Positions 33,106 through 43,545 of a stretch of 64,000 nucleotides of DNA are shown piece after piece. The number at the start of each line of letters is the position of its first letter. Positions within the stretch are counted from its first letter, which is position 1. This DNA is from Taudactylus pleione. Its lineage: Eukaryota > Chordata > Amphibia > Anura > Myobatrachidae. A model generated the notes under the pieces. It was given only the letters and a program-made list of their open reading frames with translations. It had not been told where the DNA came from and made no database searches. The stretch is from contig JAUIMM010000202.1 of the NCBI GenBank assembly GCA_031769625.1, positions 8,728,001 through 8,792,000 on the forward strand. Reading direction: 5' to 3'. A program made the position numbers and the translations under genes.

Positions 33106-33628
33106 TTAACCACTTAACTGACTATTTTTTTTCTTCTAAAAACCACTCCAAAATTGTCGTTTTTTTTTTTTTTAGTGAATTAGGTGAGGAACATCCATTT
33201 TAACTTATTCAAAATGGTTTCATAAAAAAAAAAAAAATTATTTAAAGATTTTTTTTTTTTTAAATCGTTTTTTTCAAATACCGGAACATCGGAACATTGG
33301 AAACATCGTGACGTTCAATTTGAGACTGGATCCAGGCACCGGGTATGTAAGGGGAGTGAAGGGGGGAGTTTTCTTACTTTTCCCCAGCGGCTGTTCAGTT
33401 CTGCAGGCGCTGGGTAGGGGGTCCTGCTTTGCTGACCAATCAGCAATGATTGGCAGCACAGCAGACATGGGGGGAGAGGATGCTGACAAGCAGAGGGACC
33501 GGAAGGAAGATTCTATTCGTGCAGCAGCCCTCATGTTTATCTGTCTGGACGAAATTTTACGTCCAGTACGGATAAAGAACTGCCTGGTGTGGACAGAAGC
33601 TTACGTCCATGCCAGGCAAGTGGTTAAA
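33106..33628. mobile_element. TTTAACCACTT-ended MITE
   Basis: The left end TTTAACCACTTAACTG and the right end CAAGTGGTTAAA are inverted. Subterminal TTTTACGTCCAGTACGG and AGCTTACGTCCATGCCAGGC sit at the right. About 520 bp, with A/T homopolymer runs in the left half and a GC-rich right half. No transposase. Confidence 0.65.
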
Positions 33629-33751
33629 GGACAGTTTGGCACCTAGATCTTTCTGTCTGACTACATATTATATCCATCCAAAATTTAAAGTCATGGTTTA
33701 ATGGCAGATTTTTAAACATTTTTTTTTTCCATATTCTCTGGCTGCGTTAGG

Positions 33752-33950
33752 CAGTGTTTCCCAGTTATCCTCAAGGAACCACTAAAGGACATGGTTTCCA
33801 TATCTCCTTGCTGGAGCACAAGTGTATTTATTACTGACTGGCACACTAATAAAAGATCCAAAGATGGTGCTAATTATGTCACTGGTGATTCTGTGAGGAG
33901 ACCTGGAAAACCTGCACTGTTAAGGTTCCCTGAGGATTGGAGTTGTGAAG
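33752..33950. mobile_element. hAT-like MITE, relative of 1062-1255
   Basis: It begins CAGTGTTTCCCAGTTATCC and shares AAAAGATCCA, TGGTGCTAATTATGTCACTG and GATTCTGTGAGGAGACCTGG with the first hAT-like element. The right end GGATTGGAGTTGTGAAG is complementary to the left in part. No clear target duplication remains. Confidence 0.65.
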
Positions 33951-33961
33951 CACAAGTGTAA

Positions 33962-34300
33962 AGGTGCGTATCCACTAGCAGATAGTGGAACAATAGTACG
34001 ATTACAACATTGTAATCGTACAGTTGTTCCTCATCCCCTGTAGTGCCTACAAACTAAACGATATGTCGTTCAGTGCAGGCACCCTCCCTCATCCCTGAAC
34101 ATGCCCGATCTGTCGTTATCAGCAGATTGATTGGCACGTTCAGGCGATGAATTATATCGAAAACGACCAGCGGGAGCGCGTATCGCTGGTAGTTTACGTC
34201 ATTTTCATGCCCGATTTGTGAACGATTAATGAGCAATTGAATGATAACAGTGTCGTTATCATTCAATCGCTCAATTTAAACATATAGTGGATACGTGGCA
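33962..34300. mobile_element. AGGTGC-ended MITE with TAA target duplication
   Basis: The left end AGGTGCGTATCCACTAG pairs with the right end TATAGTGGATACGTGGCA. TAA flanks both sides (33959-33961 and 34301-34303). The interior has strong hairpins such as GTACGATTACAACATTGTAA followed by TCGTAC. Same family as 48476-48787, with which it shares the internal CGATTACAACATTGTAATCG type stem. Confidence 0.8.
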
Positions 34301-34307
34301 TAATGCT

Positions 34308-34528
34308 TAGGTGAAGAGGGTTAGGTATTAGGGGGGAGTGTTAAGGTTAGTCACTAGGGAAGTTTAGGTTTGGCATTAGGGGGTGGGGGGGGAGGATTTG
34401 GGGTAGGGGAACGATCAGAATACCTACCGACAAGTGTCTGTATCCTAACCCTGTCGGGATGCCGGCTTCATGAATTTTGACCGCAGGGATCCTGACCACC
34501 GGCATCTGGTACCCAACCCATCCTAACA
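34308..34528. mobile_element. partial TIR element with TTAGGG-like core
   Basis: The right end reads GATCCTGACCACCGGCATCT and GGTACCCAACCCA, the inverted complement of the left end at 2847. The left part is a degenerate GGGTTAGGTATTAGGG array. The left terminus is missing. Confidence 0.55.
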
Positions 34529-34717
34529 ATCAAAGTTTTTTAAGTATATCCATGTTTGTGCACAGATGGTATAACCAAACTTACTGAGGTACTAATTAAA
34601 TCACCTGTGTTCAGGGGCGGATTGGGCCGCCGGGAACTTGCAGCCAGGCTGATTGACTTTGCTGCGGGGTCGGCTGCCGTGTGACCGTTCGGGTTCCAGT
34701 GGCAGCTTCTGCTCATG
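34529..34717. repeat. transposon end fragments (CAGGGGCGGATTGG)
   Basis: CAGGGGCGGATTGGGCC at 34613 matches the inverted terminus seen at 61645-61661. It is a fragment of the same family. Confidence 0.5.
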
Positions 34718-35337
34718 TTATTATTATTATCATTTATTTATATGGCGCCACAAGTGTTACGCAGTGCGTTACAAGCTACATAACCAAAAAATTGACTTAC
34801 AGTAAAATACAATACAATGAAGGACAAGGACATGGGTAATATACATTGATACATTGGTGGCCATAACACCCAATTAAGCAACAGAGCATAAGCACCAAGT
34901 ATTAGGTGTCCTAGTGGTGAGTAAGAAGTAGATGAAAATAAAGTAAGGAGAAGCACAAGAGGGTAGAGGGCCCTGCTCACAAGAGCTTACATTCTCAAGG
35001 GGAGGGGCAGACAGACGTCATGATACAGATGGGGAAGACAGGGAGGAGGGAGCATGTAGTAGCAAGTTAGGATGAGAGCTGGAAAGCATTGATGAAGTAG
35101 TGAGTCTTGAGAGCCCGTTTGAAGGATTGTAGAGAGGTGGAGAGTCTGATGGGGAGAGGGAGAGCGTTCCAAAGGTGGGGAAGCAGCATGGGCAAAATTT
35201 TGGAGGCGGGAATGGGAGGAAGTAATCAGTTGGCATGAAAGGCGGCGTGCATTTGTTGAACGAAAAGGGCGGACAGGAGAATGAAGGGAGATGAGGTCAG
35301 AGATGTAAATGGGAGAGGAGTGTGTGAGGGCTTTATG
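34718..35337 (-). mobile_element. L2-like LINE 3' fragment
   Basis: It starts on the plus strand with ATTATTATTATCATTTATTT and ATATGGCGCCACAAGTG (the reverse of the L2 3' tail). It continues through the 3' UTR into the last codons of the post-RT region, matching 25328-26215 but without the 280-bp insert. It breaks off after GTGTGTGAGGGCTTTATGAA at 35337. Confidence 0.85.
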
Positions 35338-36145
35338 AATACCTAATGATCTATATACCTAAGTGTCGCTATTTATCGTTGTAAGTCGCACAAGAAATAA
35401 TTTCCAGACTTTGAGTGTTGTTCCAAAGCACAAAAAGTTGTTATTCACATAAAAAGCATTTAGTTACACGCTGTAATCTAAATACAATTAGCGCAAAAGA
35501 TTATACATAAACAAGGTACATTCGATACATACGCAGGCGCTCTGGATCCAGATTTCCGGCATCAAAGGTGAAGCCTCCGTCAAATGAAAGAATATGATGG
35601 CTAACTACTGGAAATTGAGCGCCTAAATATATACAGTACAGAGAGTGGGCAATACAATAGAAACGAGTTGACCTAATCCTATTGGTTCTTCTTCTTGGTT
35701 CTTCTGTCATAGGTCAGTTTGTACAATGGTAGTTCAGCCCTCCAATGGCTCTTTGTATGTAGTGTCTATTGATTAGTTCAAACACACACAAAGTACATTC
35801 TAACACTTAATTCTCTATAATCCATAACTTGCAGACGCATGTTGCGATCTCCTTGCCGATGCAACCAGAGATCTGCAAATAGACAGTGGTTTAGAATGGT
35901 ACCAAACATGGTCTGCTTATCATGTACTAAACCTTAGCTATCAAATACATACATTTTACATCATAATTAATACCTTTAATATAAACCATAATGTGCAGGA
36001 ACCTTTTATGAGTGCATGTATATTTATGATTATATGTAAGTATGCGTTGTGTGTCTTCATACAGCGTAAAAGGTGCGCTGTATGCAGGGGTTGTATACAG
36101 CTCAAAACATGCGCTGTGTGTGTTTCTATTTATAATTGCAACTGT

Positions 36146-36149
<4 letters not shown>

Positions 36150-36189
<40 letters not shown>

Positions 36190-36190
36190 T
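36150..36190. repeat. (TA)n(TG)n microsatellite
   Basis: TATATATA run followed by TGTGTGTG, about 40 bp. Confidence 0.95.
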
Positions 36191-36222
36191 CACGCATTGT
36201 GGATACCCATATGATCGTTTAA

Positions 36223-36231
<9 letters not shown>

Positions 36232-36265
<34 letters not shown>
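36232..36265. repeat. (TA)n microsatellite
   Basis: About 17 TA units, flanked by GTGTGTA on the left and ACACACACATAC on the right. Confidence 0.95.
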
Positions 36266-36270
<5 letters not shown>

Positions 36271-36720
36271 CACACACATACATAGCTTCAAACAGTAATA
36301 TTACTTCTGTCTGAACTAAAAAAAATGACATACAATGGAGTTTGTCCTGTTCACAGGTGGAGCAAGCTTTGGCATGAAGTCTGATAACTTTAGCAAAATA
36401 CTTTCCTATGTTTATTTAGAATACAATTGTCACTTCTTCTTAACCACATCAGCATGGGACACAAGGCATACAATTGCTAACTATAGCTACACGTCTGACA
36501 ATTGTTTCTAAATCCACATTCAGAACACTCCCTATGAGCATATCAGTGTCTGTGTTATACTTCAATTGCCACAGACATACTGTACCTGTGTGCGAAGTAG
36601 ACACTCACAGTATCTTTGTGTATTCCAATTACTAGTCCCAGACATGTCCACAAGACTTGTTTGTCAGTACTGAATATATAAACTCTTTAAATTTATGTGT
36701 ATTCATGATTATGTAAAGAC

Positions 36721-37424
36721 TTTAACAGTGTGCAGTAACACGGCAGATATACACAACGCTAAAATAGCGCCGTGCACAATAATATTATACTGACTACGCC
36801 AGATGGCGTTGTGCAAATATTATTTTTACAATTTAGGTCTCAGCCAACCATCTGGCTTTGACAGCTTTGCAAGCGAGTGTGCAGAAGCTCTCTATGAAGA
36901 GGAGGTAAATGTCTGAGGGGCAACTGCTTTGTCTGCCCGGCCACAGCATTTCCTCCCATGGGCCATTGCGGAGCTTCCTCATGGCTCTGAGTCCAGCTGA
37001 CAGCTCGGCCCCTCCCCTATATCAGCGTCAGCACTCAGCACTGCCGCAACAGGGGAGAAGAAGGAGGTAAGGGATGACACAGGCTGGCAGTAACAAAAAC
37101 TGACTGGGTCACACAGGCGCAGTGTCTGCCAGTCAGTAAAAACTAGATATATGGATATTCTGAGATGATTGTATGTAAAAGTAAAAATTACATGTACATT
37201 GATGAGATAATGATCTGAGTGAGATATTTATTATATATCATCTCATTTAGATCATCCTCTCCGAAATGTACATGTAACTTGTAATGTAGATGTAATTTTA
37301 ACTTTTACACTGTCTATTATATATTTAATCACAAAGCTATATATAAATATTCTCACAAGTTACATCTAACTTTTACTGACTGTCACTGTATACAGTATAA
37401 AAGTCAGAGGCACATTGTGAGATT
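36721..37424. other. unassigned sequence with AT-rich palindromes
   Basis: The right half contains inverted segments, e.g. ATCACAAAGCTATATATA (37328) against ATATGTAGCTTTGTGATAT (37443). GC-rich sequence at 36930-37070 has no recognisable frame. Confidence 0.4.
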
Positions 37425-37456
37425 ATATATATATACAGTATATATGTAGCTTTGTG

Positions 37457-37485
<29 letters not shown>
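37425..37485. repeat. (AT)n microsatellites
   Basis: Two AT runs (about 37425-37435 and 37457-37482) separated by ACAGTATATATGTAGCTTTG. Confidence 0.9.
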
Positions 37486-37489
<4 letters not shown>

Positions 37490-37558
37490 CACTGTATACA
37501 GTGTTAGGAATATACTGTATATCTGTACATAATATATTTAATAGAGCGAAACATGGGG

Positions 37559-37683
37559 GATGGCGCTGGAGAGACGCAGGGAGGATAGCGCTGGAGAGAC
37601 GCAGGGAGGATAGCGCTGGAGAGACGCAGGGAGGATAGCGCTGGAGAGACGCAGGGAGGATAGCGCTGGAGAGACGCAGAAGG
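37559..37683. repeat. 25-bp tandem repeat, about 5 copies
   Basis: Unit GATAGCGCTGGAGAGACGCA plus GGGAG, repeated with almost no variation. The first copy has GATGG for GATAG. High identity suggests recent expansion. Confidence 0.95.
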
Positions 37684-38013
37684 GGATGAGGCTGGCGAGG
37701 CATAGAGGGTATGAGACTTTAGACTATTCAGATAGATTTAGAAGGATAAGGCTTGGGGCAGAGTAGTCTTTCTGAAGACACTTATCTTAAAGAGACCATA
37801 TTACTGATACAAATGGGGGCTGACAAATGGGGGCTGATTGTGTTTATTTTGCTGTGAGGGACAATGTGTGTTTTTTTTCCTGTGGCGGCCAATGTGTTTT
37901 ATTTTTTTTCTTGTGCAAGTTTTTCGTCTGCGCATGCGTTTGAGTTGCACCGCATATGCTTCCCGATGGTGTTCATACAGAGTTTCAGTCAAGACTCAGA
38001 TGTACAGTACGCA

Positions 38014-38207
38014 CAATCCAGAAGCCTGTGGTCATCCAAGGAGAATGGCTGTATACTAGAATCAGCATGCAGGTTTACATACCTGCATGCTGCATGAGTT
38101 AGACTCTAGCAAAGAAACTAGTTGACAGCTTTCCATTGGTTCTTGTTCCTGGACATTCTGGTACGATGCAGGTCATAGGTCAGTTCATACAGTGTCACTA
38201 GGGGTAT
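38014..38207. repeat. 194-bp repeat, near-identical to 40487-40680
   Basis: From CAATCCAGAAGCCTGTGG to CACTAGGGGTAT, with a single visible difference from 40487-40680 (CTAGCAAAG against CTAGCAGAG). It contains the palindrome AGCATGCAGGTTTACATACC followed by TGCATGCT. It is a piece of the dispersed LTR-like repeat, or an element inserted in it. Confidence 0.88.
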
Positions 38208-38922
38208 TAGAAATGTTTTGGGCATTCCTGGGTGGTTACAGGGGGTTGGCTAATCAGATGCAGATGTAATGTAGTATGGGCGTGTTATTGGAGTGACACG
38301 GGTGTGTTGCTGTAAGTGATTGCGTACAAAGACATTGAATTGGTCACATTGGACTGATGCTCTGCACTTAGCATAGGGCTGGTGGAAGTTTCAATGATGC
38401 AACCAACAATGGCGTCTAAAGCCGCACAAAGCATGGTTGCAGCGCCTGTAGACACTGAAAGTGGGCTTCTCAATCCTTGCACTTTCAGAATGCACGGATG
38501 TACACCAAGGAAGGGCTTTGTTGCGGCATTAGCATAACGTTGCAGACGCAACTGCAGCAAAGGAAGGCCACGACTGCATCAAACTGAGAATCCGACCCTA
38601 TGAGGAGGGAGTATCCCACCCCCATCAACAGGACCCGCCTTCATTAGGGCTGCTTCCAGAAATTTCCCGGTCTGGTTTTCTAGCTCAATCCGCCGCTGCC
38701 TGTGTTTAAGCATGGATATCCTTAAATAGGCTTACCATACTATCCCTTTAAACTGGGAATTAAGTGGCTGATTAAAACCAGGTGAAATGCAGGCTTGAAG
38801 TCGGCCAGCCACAGATCCTGTGTAATTCATGAGTGTGCCTGTTTAAAGGCATAATATTGTAAGCCTGTTCTTAAAATCTGGACTGTTAGTGGTTCCCAAA
38901 TTCAGACCTAAAGTCACCCTAT
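38208..38922. other. repeat fragments, unassigned
   Basis: CCCGGTCTGGTTTTCTAGCT and CAATCCGCCGCTGCCTG near 38668-38702 resemble the CAATCCGCCCCTG terminus at 61650. The rest is unassigned. Confidence 0.35.
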
Positions 38923-39732
38923 GAGCCGTATTCAATTTGAGTGGACCCGCGATACTTTTCCGCCTCCCGGACTTTTCGCCTACATCGTGTGTTTTGTAGG
39001 CGGAAAAGTATCGCATGCGTGCCCGCGTATCTCCGTATTCAATTTGAAAGTAGGCTAAAACGGGACCCGGCGAAACTTGAACAGGCAGAAAGTACTGTCA
39101 GATTTAGGGAAATCAACCTGACACGCCCCAAAAGATACTCTGACATGGGGGGTTAGCTATGGTTACCCCCGAGTGGTGCAGAATAGTATTCAGGAGGTTT
39201 TTTTGCAGAAAATAACTTATCTCAGCAAATTTGGGGTACTTAAAAATGTGGGACAGCATATTTTAAAGTTAAGTTGAAAAAATCGTGAAAAATCCACCTG
39301 CTGCAAGCCCCTGCAATGAAAAAAAACACATGGGGCATATTTGGGGACCCCCCCAGAATCAAGTTCGCTAGTTTTTATCTTAGTCCCTCAACATTTTTTT
39401 TTTATATGTCCCCAAATTCAAAGTGATTTTTTTGGGGTGTTAAGTGTTGTTTTTTTTTTTTTTTTAATTTTGGCACGGTTTACCTTTGGGGGACTGTCTG
39501 AAGGCTGCACGGGGGTTCCCGCAACGTTGCACCCCAAAGCCCCAATTCAGCACTTTTTTCCACCTGCTATTCATAGGCGAACCTTTTCCGCCTATTACAT
39601 TGCATTGACTTTCCGCCTAGGCGGAAAGTCTTTCAAATTCAATACGGCGATACTTTTCCAGTTGGCGAAACGACGTAATCGGCGAAACTTTTCCACGGAT
39701 TCCGGCTTTTCGCCTCAAGTTGAATTCGGGCC
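38923..39732. mobile_element. PIF/Harbinger-like TIR element with TAT target duplication
   Basis: The left end GAGCCGTATTCAATTTGAG and the right end CTCAAGTTGAATTCGGGCC are inverted. TAT flanks both sides (38920-38922 and 39733-39735). Subterminal repeats of TTTTCCGCC/GGCGGAAAAG occur at both ends. About 810 bp, non-autonomous. The long frame at 39341-39745 is chance. Confidence 0.75.
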
Positions 39733-39735
39733 TAT

Positions 39736-40282
39736 GTGTCACTGAAAAGATTATTAGAAACTGCTTCCAGGTAAAGTTTCACTGGACTTAATGATGCCGA
39801 CTTAAAGATATAGGGGCACATTGAATTTACACATACCAGTGATCTCGCTGAGCGGCAAAATATGTGGGTCCCAGGGACCCACCACTTTAAAGAAATGGGT
39901 TCCTACCTGACCATTTCTGGGTCCCATCATAATTTATGCTTTAGAGCTTCCCATATTCCCCTCAGACCTCCCCACATGCCACCACACTTCCTCACATACT
40001 CCTATAATGCCCATTTGATACCCCCAATAGCATCAGTTTTGTACACAGAGGTCAGACTGCAGTACCCATTGACAATAATGGGGACTGCAATCTGCTGTGA
40101 TAGTTAGCCTTCTGCAGGAGATTTCTGTGAAATCTTCTGCATTAGACTGTTCTTACATAGTGGCGATACATACAGTTATGCAGAAACTGTAGTTCTGCAT
40201 AATTTTTTGAAAATCCACGAACTGATAAAAACATTTTAAAAACATACTAAAAAGATTTTCTTCTCTTACCTCTTCTGTCCTT
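39736..40282. other. intronic sequence, unassigned
   Basis: No element ends or coding content recognised. Confidence 0.4.
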
Positions 40283-40997
40283 TTATTCTGGGTGATATGA
40301 ATAACCCTTAATCGCTAAAATGAAATAATTGCTTTCCAATCCAATTGTGGTTCCAAAGCACAAAAAGTTATATTTTACATGAAAAAGTATAACGCGCTGT
40401 GATCTAAACAATTGGCGCCAAAAGCAAGTAAATACAAGGTACAAGCCGATACATACGCGTGCGCACTGGTCCCAGTATACAGTCGTCAATCCAGAAGCCT
40501 GTGGTCATCCAAGGAGAATGGCTGTATACTAGAATCAGCATGCAGGTTTACATACCTGCATGCTGCATGAGTTAGACTCTAGCAGAGAAACTAGTTGACA
40601 GCTTTCCATTGGTTCTTGTTCCTGGACATTCTGGTACGATGCAGGTCATAGGTCAGTTCATACAGTGTCACTAGGGGTATGTCCCAATTCCTCAGGAGTT
40701 GCTTTGTGTGGTTTTCCCGCTTAAGAACTGGTTTAAGCTGACTATAGACACTACATACAGAGGTATACATTCTAACCACTAATTCCCTATAATTCATAAC
40801 TTGCGGACGCATGATGCGATCTCCTTGCCGATAGAACCGGAAGTCTGCAAATAAACAGGGATTTAGTATGATACCAGACATGACGTGTCTACTATGTTCT
40901 AAACCTTAGTTCTCACTTAAGTACATATTACATCATAATTATTAATTAATACCTTTTATAACTCTCTTTATTAACTTATTGTAAATAGGAACCGTTA
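40283..40997. repeat. dispersed LTR-like repeat, copy 2, left part
   Basis: Homologous to 35360 onward (GGTTCCAAAGCACAAAAAG, GATCTCCTTGCCGAT, AATACCTTTTATAACTC). Compared with copy 1 it also contains the 194-bp block 40487-40680. The right part continues at 46843 beyond the DIRS insertion. Confidence 0.65.
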
Positions 40998-41158
40998 TTT
41001 CTACTTCAGGGTCCATAGGGTATCCACAGGATACCTTGGGGTATAGGTGTGACGTCAGTCGCTGGGCACCATAGAGTTAAGCTTTTCAGCCTCCCAGGAT
41101 GCACTAGGGTCCCCCTCCTATACCCCGCCCCCGAGCCAAGGCACCTCAGTTTAGTTTG
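40998..41158. repeat. DIRS copy 2 left inverted terminal repeat
   Basis: TTTCTACTTCAGGG...AGGCACCTCAGTTTAGTT, nearly identical to copy 1. It contains the same TGACGTCA. Confidence 0.9.
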
Positions 41159-42084
41159 GTGCCCGGCTGGCGTCGGGTGCACCTGTCGGAGTGGGGGCTA
41201 GAAGAGCCCCTTTTGCTTTCTTCAGTGCAGCTGTGGCTGCACATCTGGATGTACAGCATGGACAGTCAGTCCTGACGTCCATGCTGTCTTCCCTACACCC
41301 CCGCCGGTACCAGAACGCCGGTACCGATCCGGGGATGCTGGTGAGCATCTGGGGTCACAGCTAGCGGTGACCCCAGATGTTCCGGACCATGGCCGGATCC
41401 AAGGGGGACAAAGGTAAGCAGCTGGGTCCCGCGGTGGGTCCCCGCTGGTCACATGGTCCTAAGTCCCCAGGCAGGGGGCTCCCTGGGGACTGGCTGCAGC
41501 GTGGAGCCAGGCGACCAACCTGCGCTTTCCACTACCCCCTGGGACAGCGGACCGCAGCAGAGCGGTAGCGCTGCGGCGTCCCAGGGGTTAAATGCATGCC
41601 AGGGGAGCGCTCCTTCCCTGTCTCACAGCCGGCGCCTCCCCCGCTGCACACAGCCCTCTCTGCATGCTGCCGACTGGTCCTGTGGCACCGCTCCTCCCCC
41701 AGGCCAGCCTCCTCTCTGCTCCTCGGCGGCCATCTTCTCCAGAACGCATGGTGAACGCTGCTGGAAGCGCTGGACGGAAGCATCGTGGTCTGGGTCCCCC
41801 CGCATACCACTCCTCCGCTGTGGTCAGGTCTGTGTATGCAGCGCTGTGTCCTACCAGGCCCTGTGTCTGCGTAGTTGAGTGATCAGCGCTGTTAGTGCAG
41901 GAATTGATTTTCTTTGCATTGTATGTGACTGTGCTAGCCCTGCTGCCTGTAACTTTTCTCTAAACTGTCAGCTTTATTACTGTCCCTGTTCTTTCTGCTA
42001 AGCCCTTGCGGTGCGGTGCTGCAGGGTGGTCTCTCGCCTATTTAAGTTATAATTGGTGAGAGAGGTCACATATGTGGTGCCATC
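41159..42084 (+). other. DIRS copy 2 leader region
   Basis: GC-rich leader corresponding to 13913-14840 with small indels. The hairpin AGCATCTGGGGTCACAGCTA/GTGACCCCAGATGTTCC is conserved. No conserved protein frame. Confidence 0.7.
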
Positions 42085-43545
42085 ATGTCCGAAAGTGATT
42101 TTCCCCCCCGGCTACAGTGTACTACGTGTAAAGTACCGTTAGCGGAGGGGGAGGGTAGCGCGGAGGGCCTTTGCCGGCAATGTTTGTCCATGGCGCGGCC
42201 TCTTACGGTTACAGCACCAGTACAGGAGCCGCCCTGGGCTTGTTTCGCTCAGGCGCTTACAGCCTTAGTGGGCCAGTTAGCTCCGCAGCCCGCGTTTACA
42301 CCGATGGGTTTATCCCAGCAGTCAGTGGTGTCGTCACCCATGCAGGGTTTCCCACGACAATTGGTGGTGCCCCACAGTCTCCCTATTTCCCCGCTCCCGG
42401 TTTCTCAGGAGCCAGCGTGGGTTAACTCCCTGACGAGTTCTGTACAGCACTTGTCGGATGTGTTGCAAGGGGAGTCTGTGATGCGGCCGCATAAACGGCC
42501 GGTGGCGTCTCTGTCGGCTCCATATGAGGATGACGAGGGGATGTCTGATGATGGGGAGATTCTGGATCCTTACGATCAGGAACCTCTCCATACTAAGGAC
42601 GCTGATGCTAAGTCCAAAGTATATATTCCTGGACTTATTCGGGCGGTCCGCACAGCCTTGGTGATTGAGGACGAAGTTCCCCCAGCGGCTAAATCTAAGT
42701 ATGCCTTTTTCAAGGATGTGAAGGGCTATGCCACAGTCTTTCCTCTTTCGGGTCAGTTGGTGGACCATTTATAGGAGGCGTGGAAACAGCCTGGCAAAAG
42801 ATACCAGCCGCAGAGACGCCTGGCGGTGGCTTATCCTTTCGCGGATAATTATTTTGCAAAGTGGGAATCCCCTCCACAGGTGGATTCTCACGTGACCCGT
42901 CTTGTCCGTAGTGCCACATTGCCGATGCCATCCATGTCCTCCCTTAAGGATGCTACGGACCGCAAGGTGGAAATCTGCCTGAAGTCCGCTTATTCCCTTG
43001 TGGGGGGGGCAGCACGGCTGGCTATGGCCATTTGCTGGGTTGCCAGAGCGATGGAGCGCTGGGCGGATTCATTAGAGGCTTCTTTTGATTCCGACTGTCC
43101 GGCCGAACAGGCGGAGTTGATTGGCAATCTCCGTGATTCGGCCACCTACATCAACGAGGCAGCCCTAGACATTAGTACTCTGGTGTCTAGAATTTCTTCA
43201 GCAGCGGTAGCTGCTCGTCGCACCTTGTGGCTGCGATCCTGGAAGGCGGACGCAGATTCCAAAAAGGGTCTGGAGGCGTTGCCGTTTACCGGAGAAGTTC
43301 TCTTCGGTCCGGATCTGGATAAGATTGTGGCCACGCTGGCGGCAGCCAAATCGGCTTGTCTCCCGTCGGCCGCTGCTCCTTCTGGTTCTGGACCATCGTC
43401 CTTTCGGTCATCTAGGGCCCAGGGCAGGCCCAAACCACAGTCGTTTCCTCGACAGGCTGGTCCTAAGAAATCGGCCAAGCCCCGGAAGCAGGCATGGAGT
43501 ACCAGACGTCCGGCCCCCAAGCCAGATGACAAGCCTGCGGCCTGA
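42085..43545 (+). pseudogene. DIRS copy 2 Gag-like gene, one nonsense codon
   Basis: The frame runs 229 codons from MSESDFP to LVDHL, meets a TAG at 42772 where copy 1 has GAG (Glu), then stays open in the same frame to the TGA at 43545. Apart from that codon the gene is intact. It has the 51-bp segment (42783-42833) missing from copy 1 and the full C-terminus ending KPDDKPAA. The N-terminal cysteines C12, C15, C30 and C33 (CTTC...CRQC) form a CxxC-x14-CxxC zinc-ribbon-like pattern. It overlaps the RT frame by about 220 bp, which suggests frameshifting or reinitiation for RT expression (inference). Confidence 0.82.

Larger units (their letters stand above)
35360..36720. repeat. dispersed LTR-like repeat, copy 1
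   Basis: It matches 40283-40997 plus 46843-47365 in order: CCAAAGCACAAAAAGTTGTT, then GATCTCCTTGCCGAT, then ATACCTTTAATATAAACC, then CTGTCTGAACTAA, then AATTACTAGTCCCAGACATG. Length of about 1.3-1.4 kb and the lack of coding content suggest an LTR, but no TG...CA ends or primer site were proven. Two AT/GT microsatellites lie inside. Confidence 0.6.

Noticed and set aside
35927..36331. 134-aa minus-strand frame with Tyr-Ile repeats
   Set aside because: Translation of TA/TG microsatellites.
39341..39745. 134-aa frame
   Set aside because: Lies within a Harbinger-like TIR element and contains poly-Phe from a T run; no domain.
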